From positions 38,586 to 102,585 of the forward strand of contig JAUCBJ010004314.1 in NCBI GenBank assembly GCA_032718475.1: a stretch of DNA of 64,000 bases. The letters run 5' to 3'. The translations under genes were made by a program, and so were the position numbers. This DNA comes from Nemertoderma westbladi. Taxonomy: Eukaryota > Xenacoelomorpha > Nemertodermatida > Nemertodermatidae. The notes below the pieces were generated by a model. It saw only the letters and a program-made list of their open reading frames with translations, searched no databases and had not been told where the DNA came from. Shown here piece after piece: positions 46,501 through 61,500 of the stretch (position 1 is the first letter of the stretch; each line of letters opens with the position of its first letter).

Positions 46501-49500
46501 TTAGGGTACACTGGTACAGCCAACGTGTTCAACAACCATTCCATTCACCCAGGGGGTTTAGGGTACACTGGTACAGCCAACGTGTTGAACAACCATTCCA
46601 TTCACCCAGGGGGTTTAGTGTACTGTACACTGGTACAGCCAACGTGTTGAACAACCATTCCATTCACCCAGAGGGGTTTAGGGTACTGTACACTGGTACA
46701 GCCAAATTGTTGAACAACCATTCCATTCACCCAGGGGGTTTAGGGTACGCTGGTACAGCCAACGTGATGAACAACCATTCCATTCACCCAGGGGGTTTAG
46801 GGTACTGTACACTGGTACAGCCAACGTGTTGAACAACCATTCCATTCACCCAGGGGGTTTAGGGTACACTGGTACAGCCAACGTGTTCACCCAAGGGGTT
46901 TAGGGTACACTGGGACAGCCAACGTGTTGAGCAACCATTGCATTCACCCATGGAGGTTTAGGGTACACTGGGACAGCCAACGTTTTGAACAACCATTCCA
47001 TTCACCCGGGGGGTTTAGGGTACTGTACACTGGTACAGCCAACGTGTTGAACAACCATTCCATTCACCCAGGGGGTTTAGGGTACACTGGGACAGCCAAC
47101 GTGTTGAACAACCATTCCATTCACCGAGGGGGGTTTAGGGTACACTGGTACAGCCAACGTGTTGAACAACCATTCCATTCACCCGGGGAGTTTAGGGTAC
47201 TGTACACTGGTACAGCCAACGTGTTGAACAACCATTCCATTCACCCAGGGGGTTTAGGGTACTGTACACTGGTACAGCCAACGTGTTGAACAACCATTCC
47301 ATTCACCCAGGGGGTTTAGGGTACACTGGTACAGCCAACGTGTTGAACAACCATTCCATTCACCCAGGGGGTTTAGGGTACTGTACACTGGTACATCCAA
47401 CGTGTTGAACAACCATTCCATTCACCCAGGGGGTTTAGGGTACACTGGTACAGCCAACGTGTTGAACAACCATTCCATTCACCCAGGGGGTTTAGGGTAC
47501 TGTACACTGGTACAGCCAACGTGTTGAACAACCATTCCATTCACCCAGGGGGTTTAGGGTACTGTACACTGGTACAGCCAACGTGTTGAACAACCATTCC
47601 ATTCACGCGGGAGGTTTAGGGTACTGTACACTGGTACAGCCAACGTGTTGATCAACCATTCCATTCACCCAGGGGGTTTAGGGAACACTGGTACAGCCAA
47701 CGTGTTGAACAACCATTCCATTCACCCAGGGGGTTTAGGGTACACTGGTACAGCCTACGTGTTGAACAACCATTCCATTCACCCAGGGGGTTTAAGGTAC
47801 TGTACACCGGTACAGCCAACGTGTTGAACAACCATTCCATTCACCCGGGGGGTTTAGGGTACTTTACACTGGTACAGCCAACGTGTTGAACAACCATTCC
47901 ATTCACCCAGGGGGTTTAGGGTACACTGGGACAGCCAACGTGTTGAACAACCATTCCATTCACCCAGGGGGTTTAGGGTACTGTACACTGGTAGAGCCAA
48001 CGTGTTAAACAACCATTCCATTCACCCGGGGAGTTTAGGGTACACAGACAGTACAGCCAACGTGTTGAACAACCATTCCATTCACCCGGGGTGTTTAGGG
48101 TACACTGACGGTACAGCCAACGTGTTGAACAACCATTCCATTCACCCGGGGAGTTTAGGGTACACTGACAGTACAGCCAACGTGTTGAACAACCATTCCA
48201 TTCACCCAGGGGGGTTTAGGGTACACTGACGGTACAGCCAACGTGTTGAACAACCCTTCCATTCACCCAGGGGGTTTAGGGTACACTACTGGTACAACCA
48301 ACGTGTTGAACAAACATTCCATTCACCCAGGGGGTTTAGGGTACTGTACACTGGTACAACCAACGTGTTGAACAACCATTCCATTCACCCAGGGGGTTTA
48401 GGGTACACTGGGACAGCCAACGTTTTGAACAACCATTCCATTCACCCAGTGGGGTTTAGGGTACACTGGTACAGCCAACGTGTTGAACAACCATTCCATT
48501 CACCCAGGGGGTTTAGGGTACTGTACACTGGTACAGCCAACGTTTTGAACAACCATTCCATTCACCCAGGGGGTTTAGGGTACACTGGGACAGCCAACGT
48601 GTTGAACAACCATTCCATTCACCCAGGGGGGTTTAGGGTACACTGGTACAGCCAACGTGTTGAACAACCATTCCATTCACCCAGGGGGTTTAGGGTACAC
48701 TGGTACAGCCAACGTGTTGAACAACCATTCCATTCACGCAGGGGGTTTAGGGTACACTGGTACAGCCAACGTGTTGAACAACCATTCCATTCACTCAGGG
48801 GGTTTAGGGTACACTGGTACAGCCAACGTGTTGAACAACCATTCCATTCACGCAGGGGGTTTAGGGTACACTGGTACAGCCAACGTGTTGAACAACCATT
48901 CCATTCACCCAGGGGGTTTAGGGTACACTGGTACAGCCAACGTGTTGAACAACCATTCCATTCACCCAGGGGGTTTAGGGTACACTGGTACAGCCAACGT
49001 GTTGAACAACCATTCTATTCACCCAGGGGGTTTAGGGTACTGTACACTGGTACAGCCAACGTGTTGAACAACCATTCCATTCACCCAGAGGGGTTTAGGG
49101 TACTGTACACTGGTACAGCCAAAGTGTTGAACAACCATTCCATTCACCCAGGGGGTTTAGGGTACGCTGGTACAGCCAACGTGATGAACAACCATTCCAT
49201 TCACCCGGGGGGTTTATGGTACTGTACACTGGTACAGCCAACGTGTTGAACAACCATTCCATTCACCCAGGGGGTTTAGGGTACACTGGTACAGCCAACG
49301 TGTTCACCCAGGGGGTTTAGGGTACACTGGGACAGCCAACGTGTTGAACAACCATTGCATTCACCCAGGGAGGTTTAGGGTACACTGGGACAGCCAACGT
49401 TTTGAACAACCATTCCATTCACCCGGGGGGTTTAGGGTACTGTACACTGGTACAGCCAACGTGTTGAACAACCATTCCATTCACCCAGGGGGTTTAGGGT

Positions 49501-52500
49501 ACACTGGGACAGCCAACGTGTTGAACAACCATTCCATTCACCCAGTGGGGTTTAGGGTACACTGGGACAGCCAACGTGTTGAACAACCATTCCATTCACC
49601 GAGGGGGGTTTAGGGTACACTGGTACAGCCAACGTGTTGAACAACCATTCCATTCACCCAGGGGGTTTAGGGTACTGTACACCGGTACAGCCAACGTGTT
49701 GAACAACCATTCCATTCACCCAGGGGGTTTAGGGTACTGTACACTGGTACCGCCAACGTGTTGAACAACCATTCCATTCACCCGGGGGGTTTAGGGTACT
49801 TTACACTGGTACAGCCAACGTGTTGAACAACCATTCCATTCACCCGGGGAGTTTAGGGTACACTGACAGTACAGCCAACGTGTTGAACAACCATTCCATT
49901 CACTCAGGGGGTTTAGGGTACACTGGTACAGCCAACGTGTTGAACAACCATTCCATTCACGCAGGGGGTATAGGGTACACTGGTACAGCCAACGTGTTGA
50001 ACAACCATTCCATTCACTCAGGGGGTTTAGGGTACACTGGTACAGCCAACGTGTTGAACAACCATTCCATTCACCCAGGGGGTTTAGGGTACACTGGTAC
50101 AGCCATCGTGTTGAACAACCATTCCATTCACCCAGGGGGTTTAGGGTACACTGGTACAGCCAACGTGTTGAACAACCATTCCATTCACCCAGGGGGTTTA
50201 GGGTACACTGGTACAGCCAACGTGTTGAACAACCATTCCATTCACCCAGGGGGTTTAGGGTACTGTACACTGGTACAGCCAACGTGTTGAACAACCATTC
50301 CATTCACCCAGGGGGTTTAGGGTACACTGGTACAGCCAACGTGTTCACCCAGGGGGTTTAGGGTACACTGGGACAGCCAACGTGTTGAGCAACCATTGCA
50401 TTCACCCAGGGAGGTTTAGGGTACACTGGGACAGCCAACGTTTTGAACAACCATTCCATTCACCCGGGGGGTTTAGGGTACTGTACACTGGTACAGCCAA
50501 CGTGTTGAACAACCATTCCATTCACCCAGGGGGTTTAGGGTACACTGGGACAGCCAACGTGTTGAACAACCATTCCATTCACCCAGTGGGGTTTAGGGTA
50601 CACTGGGACAGCCAACGTGTTGAACAACCATTCCATTCACCGAGGGGGGTTTAGGGTACACTGGTACAGCCAACGTGTTGAACAACCATTCCATTCACCC
50701 GGGGAGTTTAGGGTACTGTACACTGGTACAGCCAACGTGTTGAACAACCATTCCATTCACCCAGGGGGTTTAGGGTACTGTACACTGGTACAGCCAACGT
50801 GTTGAACAACCATTCCATTCACCCAGGGGGTTTAGGGTACACTGGTACAGCCAACGTGTTGAACAACCATTCCATTCACCCAGGGGGTTTAGGGTACTGT
50901 ACACTGGTACATCCAACGTGTTGAACAACCATTCCATTCACCCAGGGGGTTTAGGGTACACTGGTACAGCCAACGTGTTGAACAACCATTCCATTCACCC
51001 AGGGGGTTTAGGGTACTGTACACTGGTACAGCCAACGTGTTGAACAACCATTCCATTCACCCAGGGGGTTTAGGGTACTGTACACTGGTACAGCCAACGT
51101 GTTGAACAACCATTCCATTCACGCGGGGGGTTTAGGGTACTGTACACTGGTACAGCCAACGTGTTGATCAACCATTCCATTCACCCAGGGGGTTTAGGGA
51201 ACACTGGTACAGCCAACGTGTTGAACAACCATTCCATTCACCCAGGGGGTTTAGGGTACACTGGTACAGCCTACGTGTTGAACAACCATTCCATTCACCC
51301 AGGGGGTTTAGGGTACTGTACACCGGTACAGCCAACGTGTTGAACAACCATTCCATTCACCCGGGGGGTTTAGGGTACTTTACACTGGTACAGCCAACGT
51401 GTTGAACAACCATTCCATTCACCCAGGGGGTTTAGGGTACACTGGGACAGCCAACGTGTTGAACAACCATTCCATTCACCCAGGGGGTTTAGGGTACTGT
51501 ACACTGGTAGAGCCAACGTGTTAAACAACCATTCCATTCACCCGGGGAGTTTAGGGTACACAGACAGTACAGCCAACGTGTTGAACAACCATTCCATTCA
51601 CCCGGGGAGTTTAGGGTACACTGACGGTACAGCCAACGTGTTGAACAACCATTCCATTCACCCGGGGAGTTTAGGGTACACTGACAGTACAGCCAACGTG
51701 TTGAACAACCATTCCATTCACCCAGGGGGGTTTAGGGTACACTGACGGTACAGCCAACGTGTTGAACAACCATTCCATTCACCCAGGGGGTTTAGGGTAC
51801 ACTACTGGTACAACCAACGTGTTGAACAAACATTCCATTCACCCAGGGGGTTTAGGGTACTGTACACTGGTACAGCCAACGTGTTGAACAACCATTCCAT
51901 TCACCCAGGGGGGTTTAGGGTACACTGACGGTACAGCCAACGTGTTGAACAACCATTCCATTCACCCAGGGGGTTTAGGGTACACTACTGGTACAGCCAA
52001 CGTGTTGAACAACCATTCCATTCACCCAGGGGGTTTAGGGTACTGTACACTGGTACAGCCAACGTGTTGAACAACCATTCCATTCACCCAGGGGGTTTAG
52101 GGTACACTGGGACAGCCAACGTGTTGAACAACCATTCCATTCACCCAGGGGGGTTTAGGGTACACTGGTACAGCCAACGTGTTGAACAACCATTCCATTC
52201 ACCCAGGGGGTTTAGGGTACTGCACTGGTACAGCCAACGTGTTGAACAACCATTCCATTCACCCAGGGGGTTTAGGGTACTGTACACTGGTACAGCCAAC
52301 GTGTTGAACAACCATTCCATTCACCCAGGGGGTTTAGGGTACACTGGTACAGCCAACGTGTTGAACAACCATTCCATTCACCCAGGGGGTTTAGGGTACT
52401 GTACACTGGTACAGCCAACGTGTTGAACAACCATTCCATTCACCCAGGGGGTTTAGGGCGTACACTGGTACAGCCAACGTGTTGAACAACCATTCCATTC

Positions 52501-55500
52501 ACGCGGGGGGTTTAGGGTACTGTACACTGGTACAGCCAACGTGTTGAACAACCATTCCATTCACCCAGGGGGTTTAGGGTAACACTGGTACAGCCAACGT
52601 GTTGAACAACCATTCCATTCACCCAGGGGGTTTAGGGTACACTGGTACAGCCTACGTGTTGAACAACCATTCCATTCACCCAGGGGGTTTAGGGTACTGT
52701 ACACTGGTACAGCCAACGTGTTGAACAACCATTCCATTCACCCAGGGGGTTTAGTGTACTGTACACTGGTACAGCCAACGTGTTGAACAACCATTCCATT
52801 CACCCAGGGGGTTTAGGGTACACTGGTACAGCCAACGTGTTCACCCAGGGGGTTTAGGGTACACTGGGACAGCCAACGTGTTGAGCAACCATTGCATTCA
52901 CCCAGGGAGGTTTAGGGTACACTGGGACAGCCAACGTTTTGAACAACCATTCCATTCACCCGGGGGGTTTAGGGTACTGTACACTGGTACAGCCAACGTG
53001 TTGAACAACCATTCCATTCACCCAGGGGGTTTAGGGTACACTGGGACAGCCAACGTGTTGAACAACCATTCCATTCACCCAGTGGGGTTTAGGGTACACT
53101 GGGACAGCCAACGTGTTGAACAACCATTCCATTCACCGAGGGGGGTTTAGGGTACACTGGTACAGCCAACGTGTTGAACAACCATTCCATTCACCCGGGG
53201 AGTTTAGGGTACTGTACACAGGTACAGCCAACGTGTTGAACAACCATTCCATTCACCCAGGGGGTTTAGGGTACTGTACACTGGTACAGCCAACGTGTTG
53301 AACAACCATTCCATTCACCCAGGGGGTTTAGGGTACACTGGTACAGCCAACGTGTTGAACAACCATTCCATTCACCCAGGGGGTTTAGGGTACTGTACAC
53401 TGGTACATCCAACGTGTTGAACAACCATTCCATTCACCCAGGGGGTTTAGGGTACACTGGTACAGCCAACGTGTTGAACAACCATTCCATTCACCCAGGG
53501 GGTTTAGGGTACTGTACACTGGTACAGCCAACGTGTTGAACAACCATTCCATTCACCCAGGGGGTTTAGGGTACTGTACACTGGTACAGCCAACGTGTTG
53601 AACAACCATTCCATTCACGCGGGGGGTTTAGGGTACTGTACACTGGTACAGCCAAGGTGTTGATCAACCATTCCATTCACCCAGGGGGTTTAGGGAACAC
53701 TGGTACAGCCAACGTGTTGAACAACCATTCCATTCACCCAGGGGGTTTAGGGTACACTGGTACAGCCTACGTGTTGAACAACCATTCCATTCACCCAGGG
53801 GGTTTAGGGTACTGTACACCGGTACAGCCAACGTGTTGAACAACCATTCCATTCACCCGGGGGGTTTAGGGTACTTTACACTGGTACAGCCTACGTGTTG
53901 AACAACCATTCCATTCACCCAGGGGGTTTAGGGTACACTGGGACAGCCAACGTGTTGAACAACCATTCCATTCACCCAGGGGGTTTAGGGTACTGTACAC
54001 TGGTAGAGCCAACGTGTTAAACAACCATTCCATTCACCCGGGGAGTTTAGGGTACACAGACAGTACAGCCAACGTGTTGAACAACCATTCCATTCTCCCG
54101 GGGAGTTTAGGGTACACTGACGGTACAGCCAACGTGTTGAACAACCATTCCATTCACCCGGGGAGTTTAGGGTACACTGACAGTACAGCCAACGTGTTGA
54201 ACAACCATTCCATTCACCCAGGGGGGTTTAGGGTACACTGACGGTACAGCCAACGTGTTGAACAACCATTCCATTCACCCAGGGGGTTTAGGGTACACTA
54301 CTGGTACAACCAACGTGTTGAACAAACATTCCATTCACCCAGGGGGTTTAGGGTACTGTACACTGGTACAACCAACGTGTTGAACAACCATTCCATTCAC
54401 CCAGGGGGTTTAGGGTACACTGGGACAGCCAACGTTTTGAACAACCATTCCATTCACCCAGTGGGGTTTAGGGTACACTGGTACAGCCAACGTGTTGAAC
54501 AACCATTCCATTCACCCAGGGGGTTTAGGGTACTGTACACTGGTACATCCAACGTTTTGAACAACCATTCCATTCACCCAGGGGGTTTAGGGTACTGTAC
54601 ACTGGTACATCCAACGTGTTGAACAACCATTCCATTCACCCAGGGGGTTTAGGGTACACTGGTACAGCCAACGTGTTGAACAACCATTCCATTCACCCAG
54701 GGGGTTTAGGGTACTGTACACTGGTACAGCCAACGTGTTGAACAACCATTCCATTCACCCAGGGGGTTTAGGGTACTGTACACTGGTACAGCCAACGTGT
54801 TGAACAACCATTCCATTCACGCGGGGGGTTTAGGGTACTGTACACTGGTACAGCCAACGTGTTGATCAACCATTCCATTCACCCAAAGGGTTTAGGGAAC
54901 ACTGGTACAGCCAACGTGTTGAACAACCATTCCATTCACCCAGGGGGTTTAGGGTACACTGGTACAGCCTACGTGTTGAACAACCATTCCATTCACCCAG
55001 GGGGTTTAGGGTACTGTACACTGGTACAGCCAACGTGTTGAACAACCATTCCATTCACCCAGGGGGTTTAGGGTACTGTACACTGGTACAGCCAACGTGT
55101 TGAACAACCATTCCATTCACCCAGGGGGTTTAGGGTACACTGGTACAGCCAACGTGTTGAACAACCATTCCATTCACCCAGGGGGTTTAGGGTACTGTAC
55201 ACTGGTACATCCAACGTGTTGAACAACCATTCCATTCACCCAGGGGGTTTAGGGTACACTGGTACAGCCAACGTGTTGAACAACCATTCCATTCACCCAG
55301 GGGGTTTAGGGTACTGTACACTGGTACAGCCAACGTGTTGAACAACCATTCCATTCACCCAGGGGGTTTAGGGTACTGTACACTGGTACAGCCAACGTGT
55401 TGAACAACCATTCCATTCACGCGGGGGGTTTAGGGTACTGTACACTGGTACGGCCAACGTGTTGATCAACCATTCCATTCACCCAGGGGGTTTAGGGAAC

Positions 55501-58500
55501 ACTGGTACAGCCAACGTGTTGAACAACCATTCCATTCACCCAGGGGGTTTAGGGAACACTGGTACAGCCTACGTGTTGAACAACCATTCCATTCACCCAG
55601 GGGGTTTAGGGTACTGTACACCGGTACAGCCAACGTGTTGAACAACCATTCCATTCACCCGGGGGGTTTAGGGTACTTTACACTGGTACAGCCAACGTGT
55701 TGAACAACCATTCCATTCACCCAGGGGGTTTAGGGTACACTGGGACAGCCAACGTGTTGAACAACCATTCCATTCACCCAGGGGGTTTAGGGTACTGTAC
55801 ACTGGTACAGCCAACGTGTTGAACAACCATTCCATTCACCCAGGGGGTTTAGGGTACTGTACACTGTTACAGCCAACGTGATGAACAACCATTCCATTCA
55901 CCCCGAGGGGTTTAGGGTACTGTACACTGGTACAGCCAAAGTGTTGAACAACCATTCCATTCACCCAGGGGGTTTAGGGTACGCTGGTACAGCCAACGTG
56001 ATGAACAACCATTCCATTCACCCAGGGGGTTTAGGGTACTGTACACTGGTACAGCCAACGTGTTGAACAACCATTCCATTCACCCAGGGGGTTTAGGGTA
56101 CACTGGTACAGCCAACGTGTTGAACAACCATTCCATTCACCCGGGGAGTTTAGGGTACTGTACACTGGTACAACCAACGTGTTGAACAACCATTCCCTTC
56201 ACCCAGGGGGTTTAGGGTACACTGGTACAGCCAACGTGTTGAACAAACATTCCATTCACCCGGTGAGTTTAGGGTACTGTACACTGGTACAACCAACGTG
56301 TTGAACAACCATTCCATTCACCCAGGGGGTTTAGGGTACTGTACACTGGTACAGCCAACGTTTTGAACAACCATTCCATTCACCCAGTGGGGTTTAGGGT
56401 ACACTGGTACAGCCAACGTGTTGAACAACCATTCCATTCACCCAGGGGGTTTAGGGTACTGTACACTGGTACAGCCAACGTTTTGAACAACCATTCCATT
56501 CACCCAGGGGGTTTAGGGTACACTGGGACAGCCAACGTGTTGAACAACCATTCCATTCACCCAGGGGGGTTTAGGGTACACTGGTACAGCCAACGTGTTG
56601 AACAACCATTCCATTCACCCAGGGGGTTTAGGGTACACTCGGTACAGCCAACGTGTTGAACAACCATTCCATTCACGCAGGGGGTTTAGGGTACACTGGT
56701 ACAGCCAACGTGTTGAACAACCATTCCATTCACTCAGGGGGTTTAGGGTACACTGGTACAGCCAACGTGTTGAACAACCATTCCATTCACGCAGGGGGTT
56801 TAGGGTACACTAGTACAGCCATCGTGTTGAACAACCATTCCATTCACCCAGGGGGTTTAGGGTACACTGGTACAGCCAACGTGTTGAACAACCATTCCAT
56901 TCACCCAGGGGGTTTAAGGTACACTGGTACAGCCAACGTGTTGAACAACCATTCTATTCACCCAGGGGGTTTAGGGTACTGTACACTGGTACAGCCAACG
57001 TGTTGAACAACCATTCCATTCACCCAGAGGGGTTTAGGGTACTGTACACTGGTACAGCCAAAGTGTTGAACAACCATTCCATTCACCCAGGGGGTTTAGG
57101 GTACGCTGGTACAGCCAACGTGATGAACAACCATTCCATTCACCCGGGGGGGTTTAGGGTACTGTACACTGGTACAGCCAACGTGTTGAACAACCATTCC
57201 ATTCACCCAGGGGGTTTAGGGTACACTGGTACAGCCAACGTGTTCACCCAGGGGGTTTAGGGTACACTAGGACAGCCAACGTGTTGAACAACCATTCCAT
57301 TCACCCGGGGGGTTTAGGGTACTGTACACTGGTACAGCCAACGTGTTGAACAACCATTCCATTCACCCAGGGGGTTTAGGGTACACTGGGACAGCCAACG
57401 TGTTGAACAACCATTCCATTCACCCAGTGGGGTTTAGGGTACACTGGGACAGCCAACGTGTTGAACAACCATTCCATTCACCGAGGGGGGTTTAGGGTAC
57501 ACTGGTACAGCCAACGTGTTGAACAACCATTACATTCACCCAGGGGGTTTAGGGTACTGTACACCGGTACAGCCAACGTGTTGAACAACCATTCCATTCA
57601 CCCAGGGGGTTTAGGGTACTGTACACCGGTACAGCCAACGTGTTGAACAACCATTCCATTCACCCAGGGGGTTTAAGGTACACTGGTACAGCCAACGTGT
57701 TGAACAACCATTCTATTCACCCAGGGGGTTTAGGGTACTGTACACTGGTACAGCCAACGTGTTGAACAACCATTCCATTCACCCAGAGGGGTTTAGGGTA
57801 CTGTACACTGGTACAGCCAAAGTGTTGAACAACCATTCCATTCACCCAGGGGGTTTAGGGTACGCTGGTACAGCCAACGTGATGAACAACCATTCCATTC
57901 ACCCGGGGGGTTTAGGGTACTGTACACTGGTACAGCCAACGTGTTGAACAACCATTCCATTCACCCAGGGGGTTTAGGGTACACTGGTACAGCCAACGTG
58001 TTCACCCAGGGGGTTTAGGGTACACTAGGACAGCCAACGTGTTGAACAACCATTCCATTCACCCGGGGGGTTTAGGGTACTGTACACTGGTACAGCCAAC
58101 GTGTTGAACAACCATTCCATTCACCCAGGGGGTTTAGGGTACACTGGGACAGCCAACGTGTTGAACAACCATTCCATTCACCCAGTGGGGTTTAGGGTAC
58201 ACTGGGACAGCCAACGTGTTGAACAACCATTCCATTCACCGAGGGGGGTTTAGGGTACACTGGTACAGCCAACGTGTTGAACAACCATTACATTCACCCA
58301 GGGGGTTTAGGGTACTGTACACCGGTACAGCCAACGTGTTGAACAACCATTCCATTCACCCAGGGGGTTTAGGGTACTGTACACTGGTACCGCCAACGTG
58401 TTGAACAACCATTCCATTCACCCGGGGGGTTTAGGGTACTTTACACTGGTACAGCCAACGTGTTGAACAACCATTCCATTCACCCGGGGAGTTTAGGGTA

Positions 58501-61500
58501 CACTGACAGTACAGCCAACGTGTTGAACAACCATTCCATTCACTCAGGGGGTTTAGGGTACACTGGTACAGCCAACGTGTTGAACAACTATTCCATTCAC
58601 GCAGGGGGTATAGGGTACACTGGTACAGCCAACGTGTTGAACAACCATTCCATTCACTCAGGGGGTTTAGGGTACACTGGTACAGCCAACGTGTTGAACA
58701 ACCATTCCATTCACCCAGGGGGTTTAGGGTACACTGGTACAGCCATCGTGTTGAACAACCATTCCATTCACCCAGGGGGTTTAGGGTACACTGGTACAGC
58801 CAACGTGTTGAACAACCATTCCATTCACCCAGGGGGTTTAGGGTACACTGGTACAGCCAACGTGTTGAACAACCATTCCATTCACCCAGGGGGTTTAGTG
58901 TACTGTAAACTGGTACAGCCAACGTGTTGAACAACCATTCCATTCACCCAGAGGGGTTTAGGGTACTGTACACTGGTACAGCCAAATTGTTGAACAACCA
59001 TTCCATTCACCCAGGGGGTTTAGGGTACGCTGGTACAGCCAACGTGATGAACAACCATTCCATTCACCCAGGGGGTTTAGGGTACTGTACACTGGTACAG
59101 CCAACGTGTTGAACAACCATTCCATTCACCCAGGGGGTTTAGGGTACACTGGTACAGCCAACGTGTTCACCCAGGGGGTTTAGGGTACACTGGGACAGCC
59201 AACGTGTTGAGCAACCATTGCATTCACCCAGGGAGGTTTAGGGTACACTGGGACAGCCAACGTTTTGAACAACCATTCCATTCACCCGGGGGGTTTAGGG
59301 TACTGTACACTGGTACAGCCAACGTGTTGAACAACCATTCCATTCACCCAGGGGGTTTAGGGTACACTGGGACAGCCAACGTGTTGAACAACCATTCCAT
59401 TCACCCAGTGGGGTTTAGGGTACACTGGGACAGCCAACGTGTTGAACAACCATTCCATTCACCGAGGGGGGTTTAGGGTACACTGGTACAGCCAACGTGT
59501 TGAACAACCATTCCATTCACCCGGGGAGTTTAGGGTACTGTACACTGGTACAGCCAACGTGTTGAACAACCATTCCATTCACCCAGGGGGTTTAGGGTAC
59601 TGTACACTGGTACAGCCAACGTGTTGAACAACCATTCCATTCACCCAGGGGGTTTAGGGTACACTGGTACAGCCAACGTGTTGAACAACCATTCCATTCA
59701 CCCAGGGGGTTTAGGGTACTGTACACTGGTACATCCAACGTGTTGAACAACCATTCCATTCACCCAGGGGGTTTAGGGTACACTGGTACAGCCAACGTGT
59801 TGAACAACCATTCCATTCACCCAGGGGGTTTAGGGTACTGTACACTGGTACAGCCAACGTGTTGAACAACCATTCCATTCACCCAGGGGGTTTAGGGTAC
59901 TGTACACTGGTACAGCCAACGTGTTGAACAACCATTCCATTCACGCGGGGGGTTTAGGGTACTGTACACTGGTACAGCCAACGTGTTGATCAACCATTCC
60001 ATTCACCCAGGGGGTTTAGGGAACACTGGTACAGCCAACGTGTTGAACAACCATTCCATTCACCCAGGGGGTTTAGGGTACACTGGTACAGCCTACGTGT
60101 TGAACAACCATTCCATTCACCCAGGGGGTTTAGGGTACTGTACACCGGTACAGCCAACGTGTTGAACAACCATTCCATTCACCCGGGGGGTTTAGGGTAC
60201 TTTACACTGGTACAGCCAACGTGTTGAACAACCATTCCATTCACCCAGGGGGTTTAGGGTACACTGGGACAGCCAACGTGTTGAACAACCATTCCATTCA
60301 CCCAGGGGGTTTAGGGTACTGTACACTGGTAGAGCCAACGTGTTAAACAACCATTCCATTCACCCGGGGAGTTTAGGGTACACAGACAGTACAGCCAACG
60401 TGTTGAACAACCATTCCATTCACCCGGGGAGTTTAGGGTACACTGACGGTACAGCCAACGTGTTGAACAACCATTCCATTCACCCGGGGAGTTTAGGGTG
60501 CACTGACAGTACAGCCAACGTGTTGAACAACCATTCCATTCACCCAGGGGGGTTTAGGGTACACTGACGGTACAGCCAACGTGTTGAACAACCATTCCAT
60601 TCACCCAGGGGGTTTAGGGTACACTACTGGTACAACCAACGTGTTGAACAAACATTCCATTCACCCAGGGGGTTTAGGGTACTGTACACTGGTACAGCCA
60701 ACGTGTTGAACAACCATTCCATTAACCCAGGGGGGTTTAGGGTACACTGACGGTACAACCAACGTGTTGAACAACCATTCCATTCACCCAGGCGGTTTAG
60801 GGTACTGTACACTGGGACAGCCAACGTGTTGAACAACCATTCCATTCACCCAGGGGGTTTTAGGGTACACTGGTGCAGCCAACGTGTTGAACAACCATTC
60901 CATTCACCCAGGGGGGTTTAGGGTACACTGGTGCAGCCAACGTGTTGAACAACCATTCCATTCACCCAGGGGGGTTTAGGGTACACTGGTGCAGCCAACG
61001 TGTTGAATAACCATTGCATTCACCCAGGGGGTTTAGGGTACACTGACGGTGCCGCCAACGTGTTGAACAACCATTCCATTCACCCAGGGGGGTTTAGGGT
61101 ACACTGACGGTGCCGCCAACGTGTTAAACAACCATTCCATTCACCCAGGGGGTTTAGGGTACTGTACACTGGTACAGCCAACGTGTTGAACAACCATTTC
61201 ATTCACCCAGGGGGTTTAGGGTACACTGACAGTACAGCCAACGTGTTGAACAACCATTCCGGGGTTTAGGGTACACTGACGGTGCCGCCAACGTGTTGAA
61301 CAACCATTCCGGGGTTTAGGGTACACTGACGCTGCCGCCAACGTGTTGAACAACCATTCCATTCACCCAGGGGGGTTTAGGGTACACTGGTACAGCCAAC
61401 GTGTTGAACAACCATTCCATTCACCCAGGGGGTTTAGGGTACACTGGTACAGCCAACGTGTTGAACAACCATTCCATTCACCCAGGGGGGTTTAGGGTAC

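Noticed and set aside
38890-49249. Long open frames (up to 334 codons) with repeated NNHSIHPGGLGYTGTANVL or FRVHWYSQRVEQPFHSPRG
   Set aside because: The 57-bp unit is 19 codons, so all frames without a stop stay open for many units, on both strands. The 62-bp units shift the frame repeatedly. There is no promoter, splice context or family resemblance.
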